Assembly (NCBI RefSeq): GCF_001718195.1
Contig: NZ_MCNV01000008.1
Coordinates: 62,001-126,000 of the forward strand
DNA length: 64,000 nucleotides
Source of the DNA: Paraburkholderia nodosa
GTDB taxonomy: Bacteria; Pseudomonadota; Gammaproteobacteria; Burkholderiales; Burkholderiaceae
Direction of reading: 5' to 3'
Below the pieces are notes generated by a model. The model made no database searches, had not been told where the DNA came from, and worked only from the letters and a program-made list of their open reading frames with translations. Below, in pieces: positions 43,468-54,476 of this stretch. Each line of letters opens with the position of its first letter. The first letter of the stretch is position 1. The translations under genes and the position numbers were made by a program.

Positions 43468-45234
43468 TCAGGCAGCGCTTTGCTGATACTGGATCTTGTG
43501 CAGGTGCGCGTACATGCCGCCCTTCTCGAGCAGCTGCTGGTGCGTGCCCGATTCGACGATATGGCCGCCATCCATCACGAGGATGCGGTTCGCGCGCTCG
43601 ATCGTCGACAGGCGGTGTGCGATCACGAGCGTCGTGCGCCCGCGCATCAGCGTTTCCAGCGCCGCCTGCACGTGGCGCTCCGACTCCGAATCGAGTGCCG
43701 AGGTCGCCTCGTCGAGAATCAGGATCGGCGCATCCTTGTAAATCGCACGGGCGATCGCCAGACGCTGGCGCTGACCGCCCGAGAACTTCATGCCGTTATC
43801 GCCGATCAGCGTGTCCATGCCTTCGGGCAGCGCCGAGATCGTTTCCCACAGGTTCGCGGCGCGTAGCGCGCGCTCCACGCGCTCGCGGTCGGCCGTCTGG
43901 CCATAGGCGACGTTATTCGCAACCGTGTCGTTGAACAGCACCACGTCCTGGCTGACCATCGCGATCTGGTTGCGCAGCGCATGCACGTCGTAATCGGCGA
44001 TCGACACGCCGTCGACCATCACCTGGCCGCCGCTCGGATCGAAAAAGCGCGGCAACAGATTCACGAGCGTGGTCTTGCCGCTGCCGGACGGGCCGGCGAG
44101 CGCCACCATTTCGCCGGGATTGATGCGGAACGACACATGGTCGAGCGTCACGCGATGGCTCTCGCCATAGGCAAACGAGACGTCGCGGAACTCCACTTCG
44201 CCGCGCGCGCGTTCGAGCGGCAAGCCGCCGCCCGCGGGCTCGGGCGGCTCGTCGATCAGCCCGAAGATCAGCTCGGCCGCGGTCATGCCGCGCTGCAGCG
44301 GCTGATTCACGTCGATCAGGTGCTTGAGCGGCGAGATCACGAGCAGCATCGACGTGACGAACGCCACGAAGCCGCCGACCGTCGTCTGGTCGTTCGAGGC
44401 CTGCACAACGGCAATGGTGATGACGATCGCCAGCGCGATCGAAGCGAGGAACTGCGTGAGCGGCTGCGCGAGCCCGCCCGACACCGTCATGCGCATCTGG
44501 TAGCCGCGCAGGCGGCGGCTCATTTCGCCGAAGCGTTCCTTTTCGTAGGTCTCGCCGTTGTGAACCTTGACGACCTTGTAGCCGCCCACCGTCTCCTCGA
44601 CGATATAGGACAGGTCGTTCGTGAGCATCTGATGCTCGCGGTTCAGTCGGCGCAAACGCCGGTTGATCTTGCTGACGAGCCAGCCGATCGCCGGCAGCAG
44701 CACCGCGACGATCAACGTGAGCCGCCAGTTCAGGTAGAACAGGTAGCCGAGCAGGAAGATCACCGTGAGCGAGTCGCGCACGAGCGTGACCAGCACGCCG
44801 AGCAGCACGCCGAGAATCTGGTTGACCTCGAACACGATCGCGTTGATGACCGTACTCGCGGTTTCGCGCTGAAAGAAGCCGACGCTCGCGTGAATCATGC
44901 GTTCGAACATCTTCAGGCGCAGCGCGAGCAGCACGCGGTTCGACACGTACTGCAGCAGGTAACCGGACGCGTATTGCGCGAGGCCGCGTACGAGCGCCAG
45001 CCCGATGACCGCGATGGGCACCAGCCACTTCGCTTGCGGAGCGCCGCGCGTGCCGAAGCCGTGATCGAGCAGCGGCTTGAGCAGCGCGGGAATGCCGGCT
45101 TCGGTGGCGGCCACCACGGCCATCGCGATCACGCCTGCGAGGAGCACCCACATAAGCGGCTTCACATACGGCCACAGCCGCCGGCCAATCACGACCGGCG
45201 ACGACTTGGTGTCGGAGCCGATCGGCTTGCTCAA
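43468..45234 (-). CDS. msbA: MsbA, lipid A export ABC transporter
   Basis: About 589 residues. A six-helix type-I exporter domain (about 20-310) precedes an ATPase domain with Walker [10 protein letters not shown], signature [13 protein letters not shown] and Walker [16 protein letters not shown]. It flips lipid A-core to the periplasmic leaflet. The start is taken as TTG at 45234 (reading [10 protein letters not shown]) because of its position before the first helix; a TTG at 45297 would add 21 residues unlike MsbA. It is divergent from the glycosyltransferase pair. Confidence 0.92.
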   Translation of the reverse strand: MSKPIGSDTKSSPVVIGRRLWPYVKPLMWVLLAGVIAMAVVAATEAGIPALLKPLLDHGFGTRGAPQAKWLVPIAVIGLALVRGLAQYASGYLLQYVSNRVLLALRLKMFERMIHASVGFFQRETASTVINAIVFEVNQILGVLLGVLVTLVRDSLTVIFLLGYLFYLNWRLTLIVAVLLPAIGWLVSKINRRLRRLNREHQMLTNDLSYIVEETVGGYKVVKVHNGETYEKERFGEMSRRLRGYQMRMTVSGGLAQPLTQFLASIALAIVITIAVVQASNDQTTVGGFVAFVTSMLLVISPLKHLIDVNQPLQRGMTAAELIFGLIDEPPEPAGGGLPLERARGEVEFRDVSFAYGESHRVTLDHVSFRINPGEMVALAGPSGSGKTTLVNLLPRFFDPSGGQVMVDGVSIADYDVHALRNQIAMVSQDVVLFNDTVANNVAYGQTADRERVERALRAANLWETISALPEGMDTLIGDNGMKFSGGQRQRLAIARAIYKDAPILILDEATSALDSESERHVQAALETLMRGRTTLVIAHRLSTIERANRILVMDGGHIVESGTHQQLLEKGGMYAHLHKIQYQQSAA

Positions 45235-45370
45235 GGTTGATCTCTCGCCCAAAATTTCCTCGAAAAAAATGCGGGTAATCTGCCCGCCCCCTGGCAAACA
45301 GGTACGCCATTGTAAACGTTCGGCCCAGGAGGCGATGTATCCGTCCGGACGGGCCCGGCGCCGGGGCGGT

Positions 45371-45400
45371 TTCGTCGTCGCCGGCGTTTTTGTATATACT
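45371..45400 (+). promoter_or_regulatory. promoter candidate for the glycosyltransferase pair
   Basis: TTCGTC (45371-45376), 18-bp spacer and TATACT (45395-45400), about 130 bp before the first gene. Confidence 0.4.
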
Positions 45401-45533
45401 CAGCGATTCGGCTTCGGGGCACGAACGCGCGCGCAGCAAGCGTCTATGCGAAGCGCTCTCCGAACGCGAGGACGGCTCCAGCCGGCCTTCCCACCCTCTT
45501 CACCTTCTTCCCAGCCATCGCGAGCCAGCGCCG

Positions 45534-46349
45534 ATGAACGACAGCGCCAAACCCGATGCGATCAGCGTCATCGTCATCGTCAAAAACGAAGCACACGATA
45601 TTCGGGACTGCCTTGCTTCCGCGCACGGCTGGGTCGACGAAATCGTCGTGCTCGATTCGGGCAGCACGGATGGCACCCAGGCCATCTGCCGCGAGTTCGG
45701 CGCGACGGTCGTCGAAACCGACTGGCCCGGTTTCGGCCCGCAAAAACAGCGCGCGCTCGACGCGGCCCGCGGCCCGTGGATTCTCTCGCTCGATGCCGAC
45801 GAACGCGTCTCCCCCCAGCTTCGCGACGAAATTCTCGCAAGCGTGAAGTCGAACGGCGCCGACCTGTTCCGCGTGCCTCGCCAATCGAACTACTGCGGCA
45901 AGTGGATCCGCCATTCCGGCTGGTCGCCCGACTACGTGACGCGGCTCTTTCGCCGCGACGCGGCGCGCTTCTCGAACGATCTCGTGCACGAACGCGTGAT
46001 CGCCGCGCCCGACGCGCGCGTCGGCACGCTCACTCAGGCGCTGATTCACTACAGCTTCCGCGACTTCTCCGAAGTGCTCCGCAAAATCGACAGCTATTCG
46101 ACCTACGGCGCGACCCAGGGCGCGGCGCGCGGCAAGCGCGGCGGCCTGCGCAAGGCGCTGCTGCACGGCTTCTGGTCCTTCGTGCGCAGCTGGATCATTC
46201 AACGCGGCTTTCTCGACGGCAAGATGGGCTTCGTGCTGGCGATCTCCAACGCCGAAGGCACCTACTACCGCTACCTGAAGCTCATGCTCCTCGAGACACA
46301 GCAGTCCGCCGCCGCAAAAGCCCGCGACGCCGCACCGGAGAGCCGATGA
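45534..46349 (+). CDS. glycosyltransferase family 2 (WaaE/KdtX-like, LPS core)
   Basis: A 271-residue GT2 enzyme with ISVIVIVKNEAHDIRDCLAS, LDSGSTDGTQAICREFGATV, and LSLDADERVSPQLRDEI as the DxD segment. This pattern is that of WaaE/KdtX-type transferases that add glucose to LPS inner-core heptose. RWIRH-type and YSTYGATQGAARG segments are also typical. It overlaps the next gene by 4 bp (ATGA), so they form one operon. Confidence 0.9.
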   Translation: MNDSAKPDAISVIVIVKNEAHDIRDCLASAHGWVDEIVVLDSGSTDGTQAICREFGATVVETDWPGFGPQKQRALDAARGPWILSLDADERVSPQLRDEILASVKSNGADLFRVPRQSNYCGKWIRHSGWSPDYVTRLFRRDAARFSNDLVHERVIAAPDARVGTLTQALIHYSFRDFSEVLRKIDSYSTYGATQGAARGKRGGLRKALLHGFWSFVRSWIIQRGFLDGKMGFVLAISNAEGTYYRYLKLMLLETQQSAAAKARDAAPESR

Positions 46350-47179
46350 ACGCGCGTCGCGACATGCTGATTTCGGTGATCGTCAGCACCTACAACCGGC
46401 CCGATGCGCTCGAACGGGTACTGGCCAGCTTGAGCGCGCAGTCCGACACGCGCTACGAAATCATCGTCGCCGACGACGGCTCGGCCAATGCGACCCGCGC
46501 AACCGTGGCGCGCTGTGCGGCGTCGAGTCCGGTGCGCATGGCGCACGTGTGGCACCCGGACGACGGCTTTCGCCTCGCCGAAATCCGCAACAAGGGCATC
46601 GTGCAGGCCCGCGGCGATTACCTGATCTTTCTCGACGGCGACTGCGTCGCGCAGCACGATTTCGTTGCGCGCCATCGGCAACTCGCGAGTGAGCGCGCCA
46701 TCATCACCGGCAGCCGCATCCTGCTCGACGAAACGCTCACGCAACAGGTGATCGCACAGACGATTCCGCTTGCGGATAGGGGCTTCGGCTTCTGGGTTCA
46801 GCAACGCCTCGCTGGCCACGTCAACAAGATCGCGCCCCTCTTCGTCAAGCTGCCCGATCGCAAGTGGCGCGTGATCGAGCAGTTCAAGTGGCGCGGCATC
46901 AAGGGCTGCAACATGAGCGCCTGGCGCAGCGACATCGAGCGTGTGAACGGATTCGACACCAGCTTCACCGGCTGGGGGCACGAGGACGCCGATTTCGTGG
47001 CCCGGCTCGCCAATGGCGGCGTGCACCGCAAGCTCGGCGCCTATGCCACGGAAATCTTCCACCTCTGGCACCGCGAACAAGCGCGCGCGCAGGCAAGCTC
47101 CAACGAAGCAAGGGTCAAGGTGCGTATCGCGGACGGCACCGTGCGCGCCGAACGCGGTCTGGCCGAACTCGCGAGCTGA
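46346..47179 (+). CDS. glycosyltransferase family 2 with galactosyltransferase-type C-terminus
   Basis: A 277-residue GT-A enzyme: ISVIVSTYNRPDALERVLAS, FLDGDCVAQHDFV (DxD) and near the end FTGWGHEDADFVARLANGGV, the WGxEDxE-like motif seen in galactosyl/GalNAc transferases. Translationally coupled with the upstream WaaE-like gene. It probably extends LPS core or a related glycan; sugar not known. Confidence 0.9.
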   Translation: MNARRDMLISVIVSTYNRPDALERVLASLSAQSDTRYEIIVADDGSANATRATVARCAASSPVRMAHVWHPDDGFRLAEIRNKGIVQARGDYLIFLDGDCVAQHDFVARHRQLASERAIITGSRILLDETLTQQVIAQTIPLADRGFGFWVQQRLAGHVNKIAPLFVKLPDRKWRVIEQFKWRGIKGCNMSAWRSDIERVNGFDTSFTGWGHEDADFVARLANGGVHRKLGAYATEIFHLWHREQARAQASSNEARVKVRIADGTVRAERGLAELAS

Positions 47180-47248
47180 ACGACGCGCGTTTCGCAGAAC
47201 CACGGCGCGGCATGGCAGCGCTGAAGACCGCCATACCGTCCGATCCCG

Positions 47249-50200
47249 TCAGTAAACAATCTCGATTTCGCTACCCGCGAACTCGCCACGCAGCGCGGCG
47301 AGCAGGTCGTCGGTAGGTTTCACGCGCCAGGCGTCGCCCAGACGCACTTCGCCTTCCGCCCGATCGTTGCGATAGGCGATCTGCACCGCGAGCCCGTTCG
47401 GAATGACCGCATGCGCGCGCTCGCCGCGATCGCGCCCGAAACCGCCGCGGCCACGCGTTTCCGCGGCAGGCGCCGGCAGCGAGTCGTCGGGCTTCGCGCG
47501 ATAGGCTTCGAGCACCGTGCGCAGCGCGCCGGCATTGGCATTGCCGTTCATCTGCAGCTTCACGGCTTGCGCGTAGCGGCTGCGCGCGCGCTCGAGATCC
47601 ATCACGGTATCCACGGTGAAGCGAATACCGCCCGTGAACGCGTCATTGCGCGCCCCGCCCTGCACGACGAGCAACTCGTCTTCCTTGAAGAGCGCCTTGT
47701 GCGCCTCGAACTGCTCGTTGAACACCGTCACTTCGCACTGCCCGGTGCCGTCGTCGAGCAGCGCGATCAGCATCTTGCCGCGCTGGGTCATTTGCGTGCG
47801 CAACGAAGCGATCACACCCGCGATCAGCTTGTCGCGCCCTTCCTTGAGCTCGCCGATCTTCTGGCGCACGAAGCGGCGCACTTCGTCCTTGTAGGCGTCG
47901 AACAGATGGCCCGAGAGGTAGAAACCAAGCGCCGCCTTCTCTTCCTGAAGCTTGCGCTTCTCGCCCCACGCCGGCTCGTCCACCAGTTCGTGCGCGGCGA
48001 GCGGTGCATCGCCCATGTCGAAGAGGCCGGCCTGCATGGCGTTGGCGCTCGCCTGGTCGGCGGCTTCCATCGCCATCGGCACGGACGCGAGCAACTGTGC
48101 GCGGTTCGCGTGAATCGTGTCGAACGCACCGGCGCGGATCATCGCTTCGATGGTGCGGCGATTGACGAGACGACGGTCGATGCGCTCGCAGAAGTCGAAC
48201 AGGTCCTTGAACGGACCGCCCTCTTCACGCGCGCGCAAGATTTCTTCGATGGCGTTCTGGCCGCTGCCCTTGATCGCGCCGAGACCGTAGCGGATCGTGC
48301 GCGAGCGCTTGCCTTCGGCCACGCTGGCGTCGGCCACCGGCTCGAAGCGGTACGCCGAGGCGTTCACGTCCGGCGGCAGCACGACCATCTTGTTGGTCAG
48401 GCAATCCTCGAAGAGGATCTTCACCTTGTCGGTGTCGTCCATGGCGAGCGACATATTCGCTGCCATGAATTCGGCCGGATGGTGCGCCTTGAGCCACGCC
48501 GTGTGATAAGCGAGGAGCGCGTAAGCGGCCGCGTGCGACTTGTTGAAGCCGTAGCCCGCGAACTTCTCCATCAAGTCGAAGGTCTCGTCCGCCTTCTCGC
48601 GCGTGAGGCCGTTCTTCGCCGCGCCTTCCGCGAAAATCTCGCGGTGCTTGGCCATTTCCTCGGGCTTCTTCTTGCCCATCGCGCGACGCAGCAAGTCCGC
48701 GCCGCCGAGCGAGTAGCCGCCGATGATCTGCGCCATCTGCATCACCTGCTCCTGGTAGACCATGATGCCGTAGGTCTCTTTCAGAACAGGTTCGACACGC
48801 GGATCGGGGTACTCCACCACTTCGCGGCCGTGCTTACGCGCGCAGAAGCTCGGGATCAGGTCCATCGGGCCCGGACGATACAACGCCACGAGCGCGATGA
48901 TGTCCTCGAAGCGGTCGGGCTGTGCGTCCTTGAGCATGCCCTGCATGCCGCGGCTTTCCAGCTGGAACACGGCGACCGTATTCGCTTTCTTGAGGATCTG
49001 GAACGACGGCGCGTCGTCGAGCGGCACCTGGGCGAGCGACCAGTCCTTCTTCGACGGATCGAGCATGCGGATATAGCGCTCGGCCCAGTCGAGAATCGTG
49101 AGCGTGGTCAGGCCCAGAAAGTCGAACTTCACGAGGCCGACGGCTTCCACGTCGTCCTTGTCGTACTGGCTCACGACGCCGCTTTCGTCACCCTGGGTGT
49201 AGAGCGGGCAAAAGTCGGTGAGCTTGCCCGGCGCGATCAGCACGCCGCCCGCGTGCATGCCCACGTTACGCGTGAGACCTTCCACGAGCTGCGCGAGGTC
49301 GAGCAGCTGGTGCACTTCGTCTTCGTTGTCGTAGCGCTCCTGCAGGAGCGGCTCTTCCTTCATCGCGTCGGCGATGGTGACGTGCTTGCCCGGCTTGAAC
49401 GGAATCAGCTTCGCGACGCCGTCGGTGAAGTTGTAGCCCAGATCGAGCACGCGGCCGATGTCGCGCACCGCGGCCTTCGCGGCCATGGTGCCGAAGGTGG
49501 CGATCTGCGAGACGGCATCCGCGCCGTACTTCTCCTTCACGTACTGAATGACGCGGTCGCGCCCGTGCTGGCAGAAGTCGATGTCGAAGTCGGGCATCGA
49601 CACGCGCTCCGGATTCAGGAAGCGCTCGAACAGCAGGTTGTAGCGCAGCGGATCGAGATCGGTAATGCCGAGCGCGTAGGCGACCAGCGAGCCCGCGCCC
49701 GAACCCCGGCCCGGCCCCACCGGCACGCCGTTGTTCTTCGCCCAGTTGATGAAGTCCGCAACGATCAGGAAGTAGCCCGGGAAGCCCATCTTGATGATGG
49801 TCCCGCACTCGAATTCGAGCCGCTCGTTGTAGCGCGCGCGCTCCTGCTCGCGTTCGGCCTCGTTCGGATACAGCTGCACGAGGCGCTTTTCGAGACCTTC
49901 CCGCGAAAGCTGCACGAGATAGTCGTCGAGCGAGAGGCCGTCGGGCGTCGGGAACAGCGGCAGCTTCGGCTTGCCAAGTTCGAGCGTCAGATTGCAGCGT
50001 CTGGCGATTTCGATGGTGTTCGCGATTGCCGAAGGAATGTCCGCGAACAGCGCGACCATTTCTTCCTGCGTGCGAAACCGCTGATCGGTCGTGAAGCGCT
50101 TCTGGCGGCGCGGATTCGCGAGGATGTCGCCCTCCGAGATGCACACGCGCGCTTCGTGCGCGGTGTATTCCTCGTCGGTCATGAACTGCATGGGGTGCGT

Positions 50201-50806
50201 GGCGACTACCGGCAGCTTCAGTTGCGACGCGAGCGCCACCGCCTGCTCGACATACTGCTCGCCGCCGGGCTGGCCGCAGCGCTGCAACTCGATGTAATAC
50301 GCGTTCGGAAACAGCTTCGCCCAGCGCTGCGCATGGCGCTTCGCACTTTCCGCATTGCCCGCCGCGAGCGCGAGACCCACGTCGCCCTGTTGCGCACCCG
50401 AGATCGCGAGCAGGCCCTCGCCGAGTCCTTCTTCGAGCCAGGCGACGTCGACTTCCGCGCGGCCGCGATACTGGTTCGTGAGCCACGCCTTGGAAAGCAG
50501 CTCGCACAGATTCAGGTAGCCGCGCTTGTTCTTCACCAGCAGCAGGAGGCGCGACGGCTTGTCGCGGTCGTCGTGATTAGTGATCCAGACGTCGCAGCCG
50601 GCGATGGGTTTGACCCCTTTGCCACGGGCTTCGGTGTAAAAACGGACGAGGCCGAATGCGTTGCCGAGGTCGGTGAGCGCGAGCGCGCCCTGGCCGTCCC
50701 TGGCCGCCGCCTTGACGAGGTCGTCGAGGCGCACGATGCCGTCGGCAATCGAGAATTCGGAGTGGACGCGGAGATGGACGAAGCGGGGATCTGACATGGC
50801 CGTCAT
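47249..50806 (-). CDS. dnaE: DNA polymerase III alpha subunit
   Basis: About 1185 residues: the replicative polymerase. N-terminal PHP domain (FVHLRVHSEFSIADGIVRLD), the C-family catalytic aspartates in MPDFDIDFCQHGRDRV, then the HhH and OB-fold regions with GKMLIALLDDGTGQCEVTVF. The ATG at 50806 has AAGG four nt upstream; the next ATG at 50797 is equally plausible. The far longer upstream frame has no family match. Length is normal for DnaE1. Confidence 0.97.
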   Translation of the reverse strand: MTAMSDPRFVHLRVHSEFSIADGIVRLDDLVKAAARDGQGALALTDLGNAFGLVRFYTEARGKGVKPIAGCDVWITNHDDRDKPSRLLLLVKNKRGYLNLCELLSKAWLTNQYRGRAEVDVAWLEEGLGEGLLAISGAQQGDVGLALAAGNAESAKRHAQRWAKLFPNAYYIELQRCGQPGGEQYVEQAVALASQLKLPVVATHPMQFMTDEEYTAHEARVCISEGDILANPRRQKRFTTDQRFRTQEEMVALFADIPSAIANTIEIARRCNLTLELGKPKLPLFPTPDGLSLDDYLVQLSREGLEKRLVQLYPNEAEREQERARYNERLEFECGTIIKMGFPGYFLIVADFINWAKNNGVPVGPGRGSGAGSLVAYALGITDLDPLRYNLLFERFLNPERVSMPDFDIDFCQHGRDRVIQYVKEKYGADAVSQIATFGTMAAKAAVRDIGRVLDLGYNFTDGVAKLIPFKPGKHVTIADAMKEEPLLQERYDNEDEVHQLLDLAQLVEGLTRNVGMHAGGVLIAPGKLTDFCPLYTQGDESGVVSQYDKDDVEAVGLVKFDFLGLTTLTILDWAERYIRMLDPSKKDWSLAQVPLDDAPSFQILKKANTVAVFQLESRGMQGMLKDAQPDRFEDIIALVALYRPGPMDLIPSFCARKHGREVVEYPDPRVEPVLKETYGIMVYQEQVMQMAQIIGGYSLGGADLLRRAMGKKKPEEMAKHREIFAEGAAKNGLTREKADETFDLMEKFAGYGFNKSHAAAYALLAYHTAWLKAHHPAEFMAANMSLAMDDTDKVKILFEDCLTNKMVVLPPDVNASAYRFEPVADASVAEGKRSRTIRYGLGAIKGSGQNAIEEILRAREEGGPFKDLFDFCERIDRRLVNRRTIEAMIRAGAFDTIHANRAQLLASVPMAMEAADQASANAMQAGLFDMGDAPLAAHELVDEPAWGEKRKLQEEKAALGFYLSGHLFDAYKDEVRRFVRQKIGELKEGRDKLIAGVIASLRTQMTQRGKMLIALLDDGTGQCEVTVFNEQFEAHKALFKEDELLVVQGGARNDAFTGGIRFTVDTVMDLERARSRYAQAVKLQMNGNANAGALRTVLEAYRAKPDDSLPAPAAETRGRGGFGRDRGERAHAVIPNGLAVQIAYRNDRAEGEVRLGDAWRVKPTDDLLAALRGEFAGSEIEIVY

Positions 50807-51093
50807 TGTACCTTCAGGGGCACGCGATTTTCGGCGCACGCTCGCATGGGCAAGTGACATCGGCCAGTCTGGCCTGGACCTTGCCGCGGGCGCGGGGGCG
50901 CCGCGCGGCGTGTCGACTACGCCGCAGGCGGCGCGAGGCGCGATTGAGGGATAATAGCGGATTGCGCCCGCCGCGCGCTCTGCCCAATTCCCGTTTTCGG
51001 GGGACCGCAGTTCGACCCCGACGTTGACAGGCAAGCACGCGCGCCCGGCTCCGGTTTCACGCGCTTTTTTAATGGCGCTTTTCCAGTTGCACC

Positions 51094-51975
51094 ATGCGTA
51101 TCCTCAATCTCTCCGCTTACCAGTTCGCCACGCTCGACAAGACCGCCGAGTGGCGTCCGCTCGTGCTCGAGCGCTGCCAATCGCTCGATTTGCGGGGCAC
51201 GATCCTGCTCGCGCCGGAAGGCATCAACCTGTTCGTTGCCGGCGATGAAGGCAACGTGCGCGCCTTCATGGACTACATCAATCACGATCCGCTCTTCGAG
51301 GGCAAGTTCGCGACGCTGCGGTTCAAGGAAAGCCTCTCGGAAACGCGGCCCTTCAACCGCATGCTCGTGCGCCTGAAGCGCGAAATCATCACGATGAAGA
51401 AGCCCGCGATCCGTCCCGAGGAAGGCCGCGCGCCTTCCGTCGCGCCCCTCGTGCTCAAGGAGTGGCTCGACCGCGGCTTCGACGACGAAGGCCGCCCCGT
51501 CGTCATGCTCGACACGCGCAACGCGTTCGAAATCGACGTCGGCACGTTCGACAAGGCGCTCGACTACCGCATCGACAAGTTCAGCGAATTCCCCGGCGTG
51601 ATCGAGGCGAACCGCGCCGACCTCGAAGGCAAGACGGTCGTGTCCTTCTGCACGGGCGGTATTCGCTGCGAAAAGGCGGCCATCCACATGAAGGAAGTGG
51701 GCATCGAGCACGTGTACCAGCTCGAAGGCGGCATTCTCAAGTACTTCGAGGAAGTGGGCGGCGCGCACTACAACGGCGACTGCTTCGTGTTCGACCAGCG
51801 CACCGCGCTCAATCCGCAGCTCGAACCGACGGACACCGTGCAGTGCTTCGCGTGCCGCGCCGTCGTGACGCCGCAGGAGCAGGCTTCGCCGCTCTACGTG
51901 GTGGGCAAGAGCTGCCCGGCGTGCCATCCTGAGCGCGCGGGCGCGACGGATGCAGCGGCTCAGGCTGCCGCTTAA
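51094..51975 (+). CDS. trhO: tRNA uridine(34) hydroxylase, rhodanese-related
   Basis: A 293-residue TrhO/YceA protein, needed for 5-hydroxyuridine at the tRNA wobble position. The N-terminal domain has [16 protein letters not shown]. The rhodanese domain has the active Cys186 in [22 protein letters not shown]-terminal Cys-rich piece (CFACRAVV and SCPAC) may bind metal. It precedes gluQ by 9 bp, and both modify tRNA anticodons. Confidence 0.93.
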   Translation: MRILNLSAYQFATLDKTAEWRPLVLERCQSLDLRGTILLAPEGINLFVAGDEGNVRAFMDYINHDPLFEGKFATLRFKESLSETRPFNRMLVRLKREIITMKKPAIRPEEGRAPSVAPLVLKEWLDRGFDDEGRPVVMLDTRNAFEIDVGTFDKALDYRIDKFSEFPGVIEANRADLEGKTVVSFCTGGIRCEKAAIHMKEVGIEHVYQLEGGILKYFEEVGGAHYNGDCFVFDQRTALNPQLEPTDTVQCFACRAVVTPQEQASPLYVVGKSCPACHPERAGATDAAAQAAA

Positions 51976-51984
51976 GCCACGCGC

Positions 51985-52923
51985 GTGAGCGCAACGCCGC
52001 AAGGGTATCGCGGGCGCTTCGCGCCCTCGCCCACTGGCCCGCTGCATTTCGGCTCGCTCGTTTCGGCGCTCGCGAGCTGGCTCGACGCGCGGGCGCACGG
52101 CGGCGCCTGGCTCGTGCGCGTGGAGGACATCGACGGCCCGCGCACCGTGCCGGGCGCAGCCGAAGACATTCTCGCGACGCTTGCGGCCTTCGGCTTTCAC
52201 GCCGACGAGCCGCCCGAATGGCAGAGCCGCCGCACCGGTCTTTATCGCGCGGCGCTCGACCGGCTGATCGCCTCAGGCCACGTCTACCCGTGCGGCTGCA
52301 CGCGCAAGGAAATCGCCGATTCGCAACTGCGCATGCACCAGCGCAACACCACGCTGATCTATCCGGGCACCTGTCGCGACGGCCTGCACGGTAAGCCCGC
52401 CCGCGCGTGGCGGCTGCGCGTGCCTGACGAAGACGCTGTTGACGAACCTGCGGGCGCAGCCGCCAATCCCGCACTGATCCGCTTCGACGATCGCTGGCAA
52501 GGCCCGCAGCACCAGAACCTCGCGACCGAAGTCGGTGATTTCGTGCTGCTGCGCGCGGACGGCCAGTGGGCCTACCAGCTCGCCGTCGTCGTGGACGACG
52601 CCGACCAGCGCATCACACACGTGGTGCGCGGCGCGGACCTGCTCGACTCGACGGCGCGGCAAATCTGGCTCCAGCAGTGTCTTGGCGTGCCGACGCCCGC
52701 GTATCTGCATGTGCCGGTCGTCACGAACGCGGATGGGGAAAAGCTGTCGAAGCAGACCGGGGCGCAGGCGCTCGACGCGTCACGCCCGCTGGAAACGCTG
52801 ATGGCCGCCGCACGGCACCTGGGCCTCGAATTGCACGATCCCGCGCCCGCGACGCTCGCAGCGTTCCAGCTGGCCGCGATCGACGCGTGGAAGCGGCGGC
52901 TCGTGCAATTGCCAGCCGCATAA
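51985..52923 (+). CDS. gluQ: glutamyl-Q tRNA(Asp) synthetase
   Basis: A 312-residue truncated GluRS paralogue lacking the anticodon-binding domain, which attaches glutamate to queuosine 34 in tRNA-Asp. [20 protein letters not shown] holds the HIGH-like motif and KLSKQTG the KMSKS-like motif. CGCTRKE with a later Cys gives the zinc site. The start is a GTG 9 bp after trhO. Confidence 0.93.
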   Translation: MSATPQGYRGRFAPSPTGPLHFGSLVSALASWLDARAHGGAWLVRVEDIDGPRTVPGAAEDILATLAAFGFHADEPPEWQSRRTGLYRAALDRLIASGHVYPCGCTRKEIADSQLRMHQRNTTLIYPGTCRDGLHGKPARAWRLRVPDEDAVDEPAGAAANPALIRFDDRWQGPQHQNLATEVGDFVLLRADGQWAYQLAVVVDDADQRITHVVRGADLLDSTARQIWLQQCLGVPTPAYLHVPVVTNADGEKLSKQTGAQALDASRPLETLMAAARHLGLELHDPAPATLAAFQLAAIDAWKRRLVQLPAA

Positions 52924-52925
52924 AC

Positions 52926-52963
52926 AAAAACGGCATGCCGCCAGGAGCGACATGCCGTTTTTT
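52926..52963. terminator. bidirectional terminator between gluQ and rhlE
   Basis: AAAAACGGCATG (52926-52937) pairs with CATGCCGTTTTT (52951-52962) around a 13-nt loop, with T-runs on both strands; it serves the convergent genes on either side. Confidence 0.88.
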
Positions 52964-52991
52964 GCGTCGCGCGATTCTTTCGCGCTCGAAC

Positions 52992-54476
52992 TCAGCTCGA
53001 AGACGACGTCGGCTTGTTGCGCCACGACGACCCGAGGCCGCCCAGCAGCGCCGCGAGCGGCTGCTTCGATTGCTGCTTCTGCGGCGCGGCGTTCGCGGGC
53101 TTGTCTTCCACCTTGCTGCGCGCGCTCGCCGAAGGCTCGTAGGGCTTCAGGAAAAAGTCGTCGATCGGCTGCGAACGATGGTGATGCGGGCGCTCGAACG
53201 AGGCCGCGCGGCGGTGCGTGCCGCGCTCGCCACGTTCACCGCGGCCTTCGCGGCTTTCATAGCCGTCGCGCTCGCGCCGCCGGCCGCCACCCTCGTGATG
53301 CGCCACCGGCACGTCGACCACGAGGCGCTCCACGGTCAGCGGGCGCTTGATGAGCTTCTCGATATCGGCGAGCTGCTTCTTCTCGTTCGGGCTGCACAGC
53401 GACAGCGCGTCACCCGAGGCGCCTGCACGGCCGGTGCGGCCGATCCGGTGCACGTAGTCTTCGGCGTTGAACGGCAGGTCGAAGTTGATGACGGCGGGCA
53501 GTTCGGCAATATCGAGGCCGCGCGCGGCCACGTCGGTCGCCACGAGCGCTTCGATTTCGCCGCGCTTGAAGGCGTCGAGCGCCTGCATGCGCTCGCTCTG
53601 CGTGCGGTCGCCGTGGATCGCGGCCGCGACGATGCCCTGCTTTTCGATCTGGCGCGCAAGACGGCTCGCGCCGATCTTGCTGTTGCAGAACACGATCACC
53701 TGCTTCAGGCCCCGCTCGCGGATCAGTTGAACGACCGCGCCGGTCTTGTCGCCCTCGGCGACTTCGTACACCACCTGGGTGACATTGGTCGCGGTGGAAT
53801 TGCTGCGCGCCACCTCGATGGTCTGCGGCGTGCGCAGATAGGTCGCGGCAAGCTTCTTGATCTCGCCCGAGAACGTGGCCGAGAACAGCAGCGTCTGGCG
53901 CTCCTTCGGCAGCAGGTTCAGGATGCGCTGCAGGTCGGGCAGAAAGCCCATGTCGAGCATGCGGTCGGCTTCGTCGAGCACGAGCATCTGCACCTGACCG
54001 AGGCTCGTGGTCTTCTGCTGCACGTGGTCGAGCAGGCGGCCAGGCGTCGCGATCAGGATTTCCACGCCGCGGCGCAGCCCGTCGGACTGCGGATTCATGT
54101 CGACGCCGCCGAACACCACCGCGCTGCGCAGCGGCGTGTGCTGCGCGTAGGTGCGCACGTTGTTGGCGACCTGGTCGGCCAGCTCGCGCGTCGGTGTGAG
54201 AATCAGCGCGCGCACGGGATGCCGTGCGGGCGACGCGCTCGTGCTCGCCAACGGCAAGAGGCGTTGCAGGATCGGCAGCGAGAAACCCGCCGTCTTGCCC
54301 GTGCCAGTCTGCGCTGCAGCCAGCACGTCGCGGCCCGTGAGCACCACGGGAATCGCCTCCGCCTGGATCGGCGTGGGCGTCGTGTAGCCCTGCTCCTTGA
54401 TGGCCCGGAGGATTTCGGGGGCCAGACCAAACTGGTCAAAGTTCGCAATGCTGGGCGTGACGGCTGTGTCGGACAT
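52992..54476 (-). CDS. rhlE: DEAD-box RNA helicase RhlE
   Basis: A 494-residue helicase with all motifs: Q motif FDQFGLAPEILRAI, Walker A AQTGTGKTAG, DEAD (VLDEADRMLDMG), SAT in LLFSATFSGEIKK, and HRIGRTGRAG. The basic, Gly/Arg/Glu-rich C-tail (GGGRRRERDGYESREGRGER) is the RhlE-type extension that helps RNA binding. It acts in ribosome assembly or RNA decay. A long leader (54477-55063) stands upstream. Confidence 0.93.
   Translation of the reverse strand: MSDTAVTPSIANFDQFGLAPEILRAIKEQGYTTPTPIQAEAIPVVLTGRDVLAAAQTGTGKTAGFSLPILQRLLPLASTSASPARHPVRALILTPTRELADQVANNVRTYAQHTPLRSAVVFGGVDMNPQSDGLRRGVEILIATPGRLLDHVQQKTTSLGQVQMLVLDEADRMLDMGFLPDLQRILNLLPKERQTLLFSATFSGEIKKLAATYLRTPQTIEVARSNSTATNVTQVVYEVAEGDKTGAVVQLIRERGLKQVIVFCNSKIGASRLARQIEKQGIVAAAIHGDRTQSERMQALDAFKRGEIEALVATDVAARGLDIAELPAVINFDLPFNAEDYVHRIGRTGRAGASGDALSLCSPNEKKQLADIEKLIKRPLTVERLVVDVPVAHHEGGGRRRERDGYESREGRGERGERGTHRRAASFERPHHHRSQPIDDFFLKPYEPSASARSKVEDKPANAAPQKQQSKQPLAALLGGLGSSWRNKPTSSSS

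Noticed and set aside
45377..45405. LexA-like box near TATATACTCAG
   Set aside because: Half-sites do not match CTGT-N8-ACAG and the spacing is wrong; it fits a -10 region better.
47411..50794. 1127-codon open frame on the plus strand
   Set aside because: It is the antisense shadow of dnaE; His/Arg/Val-rich composition and no domain, while the minus strand encodes a complete polymerase.
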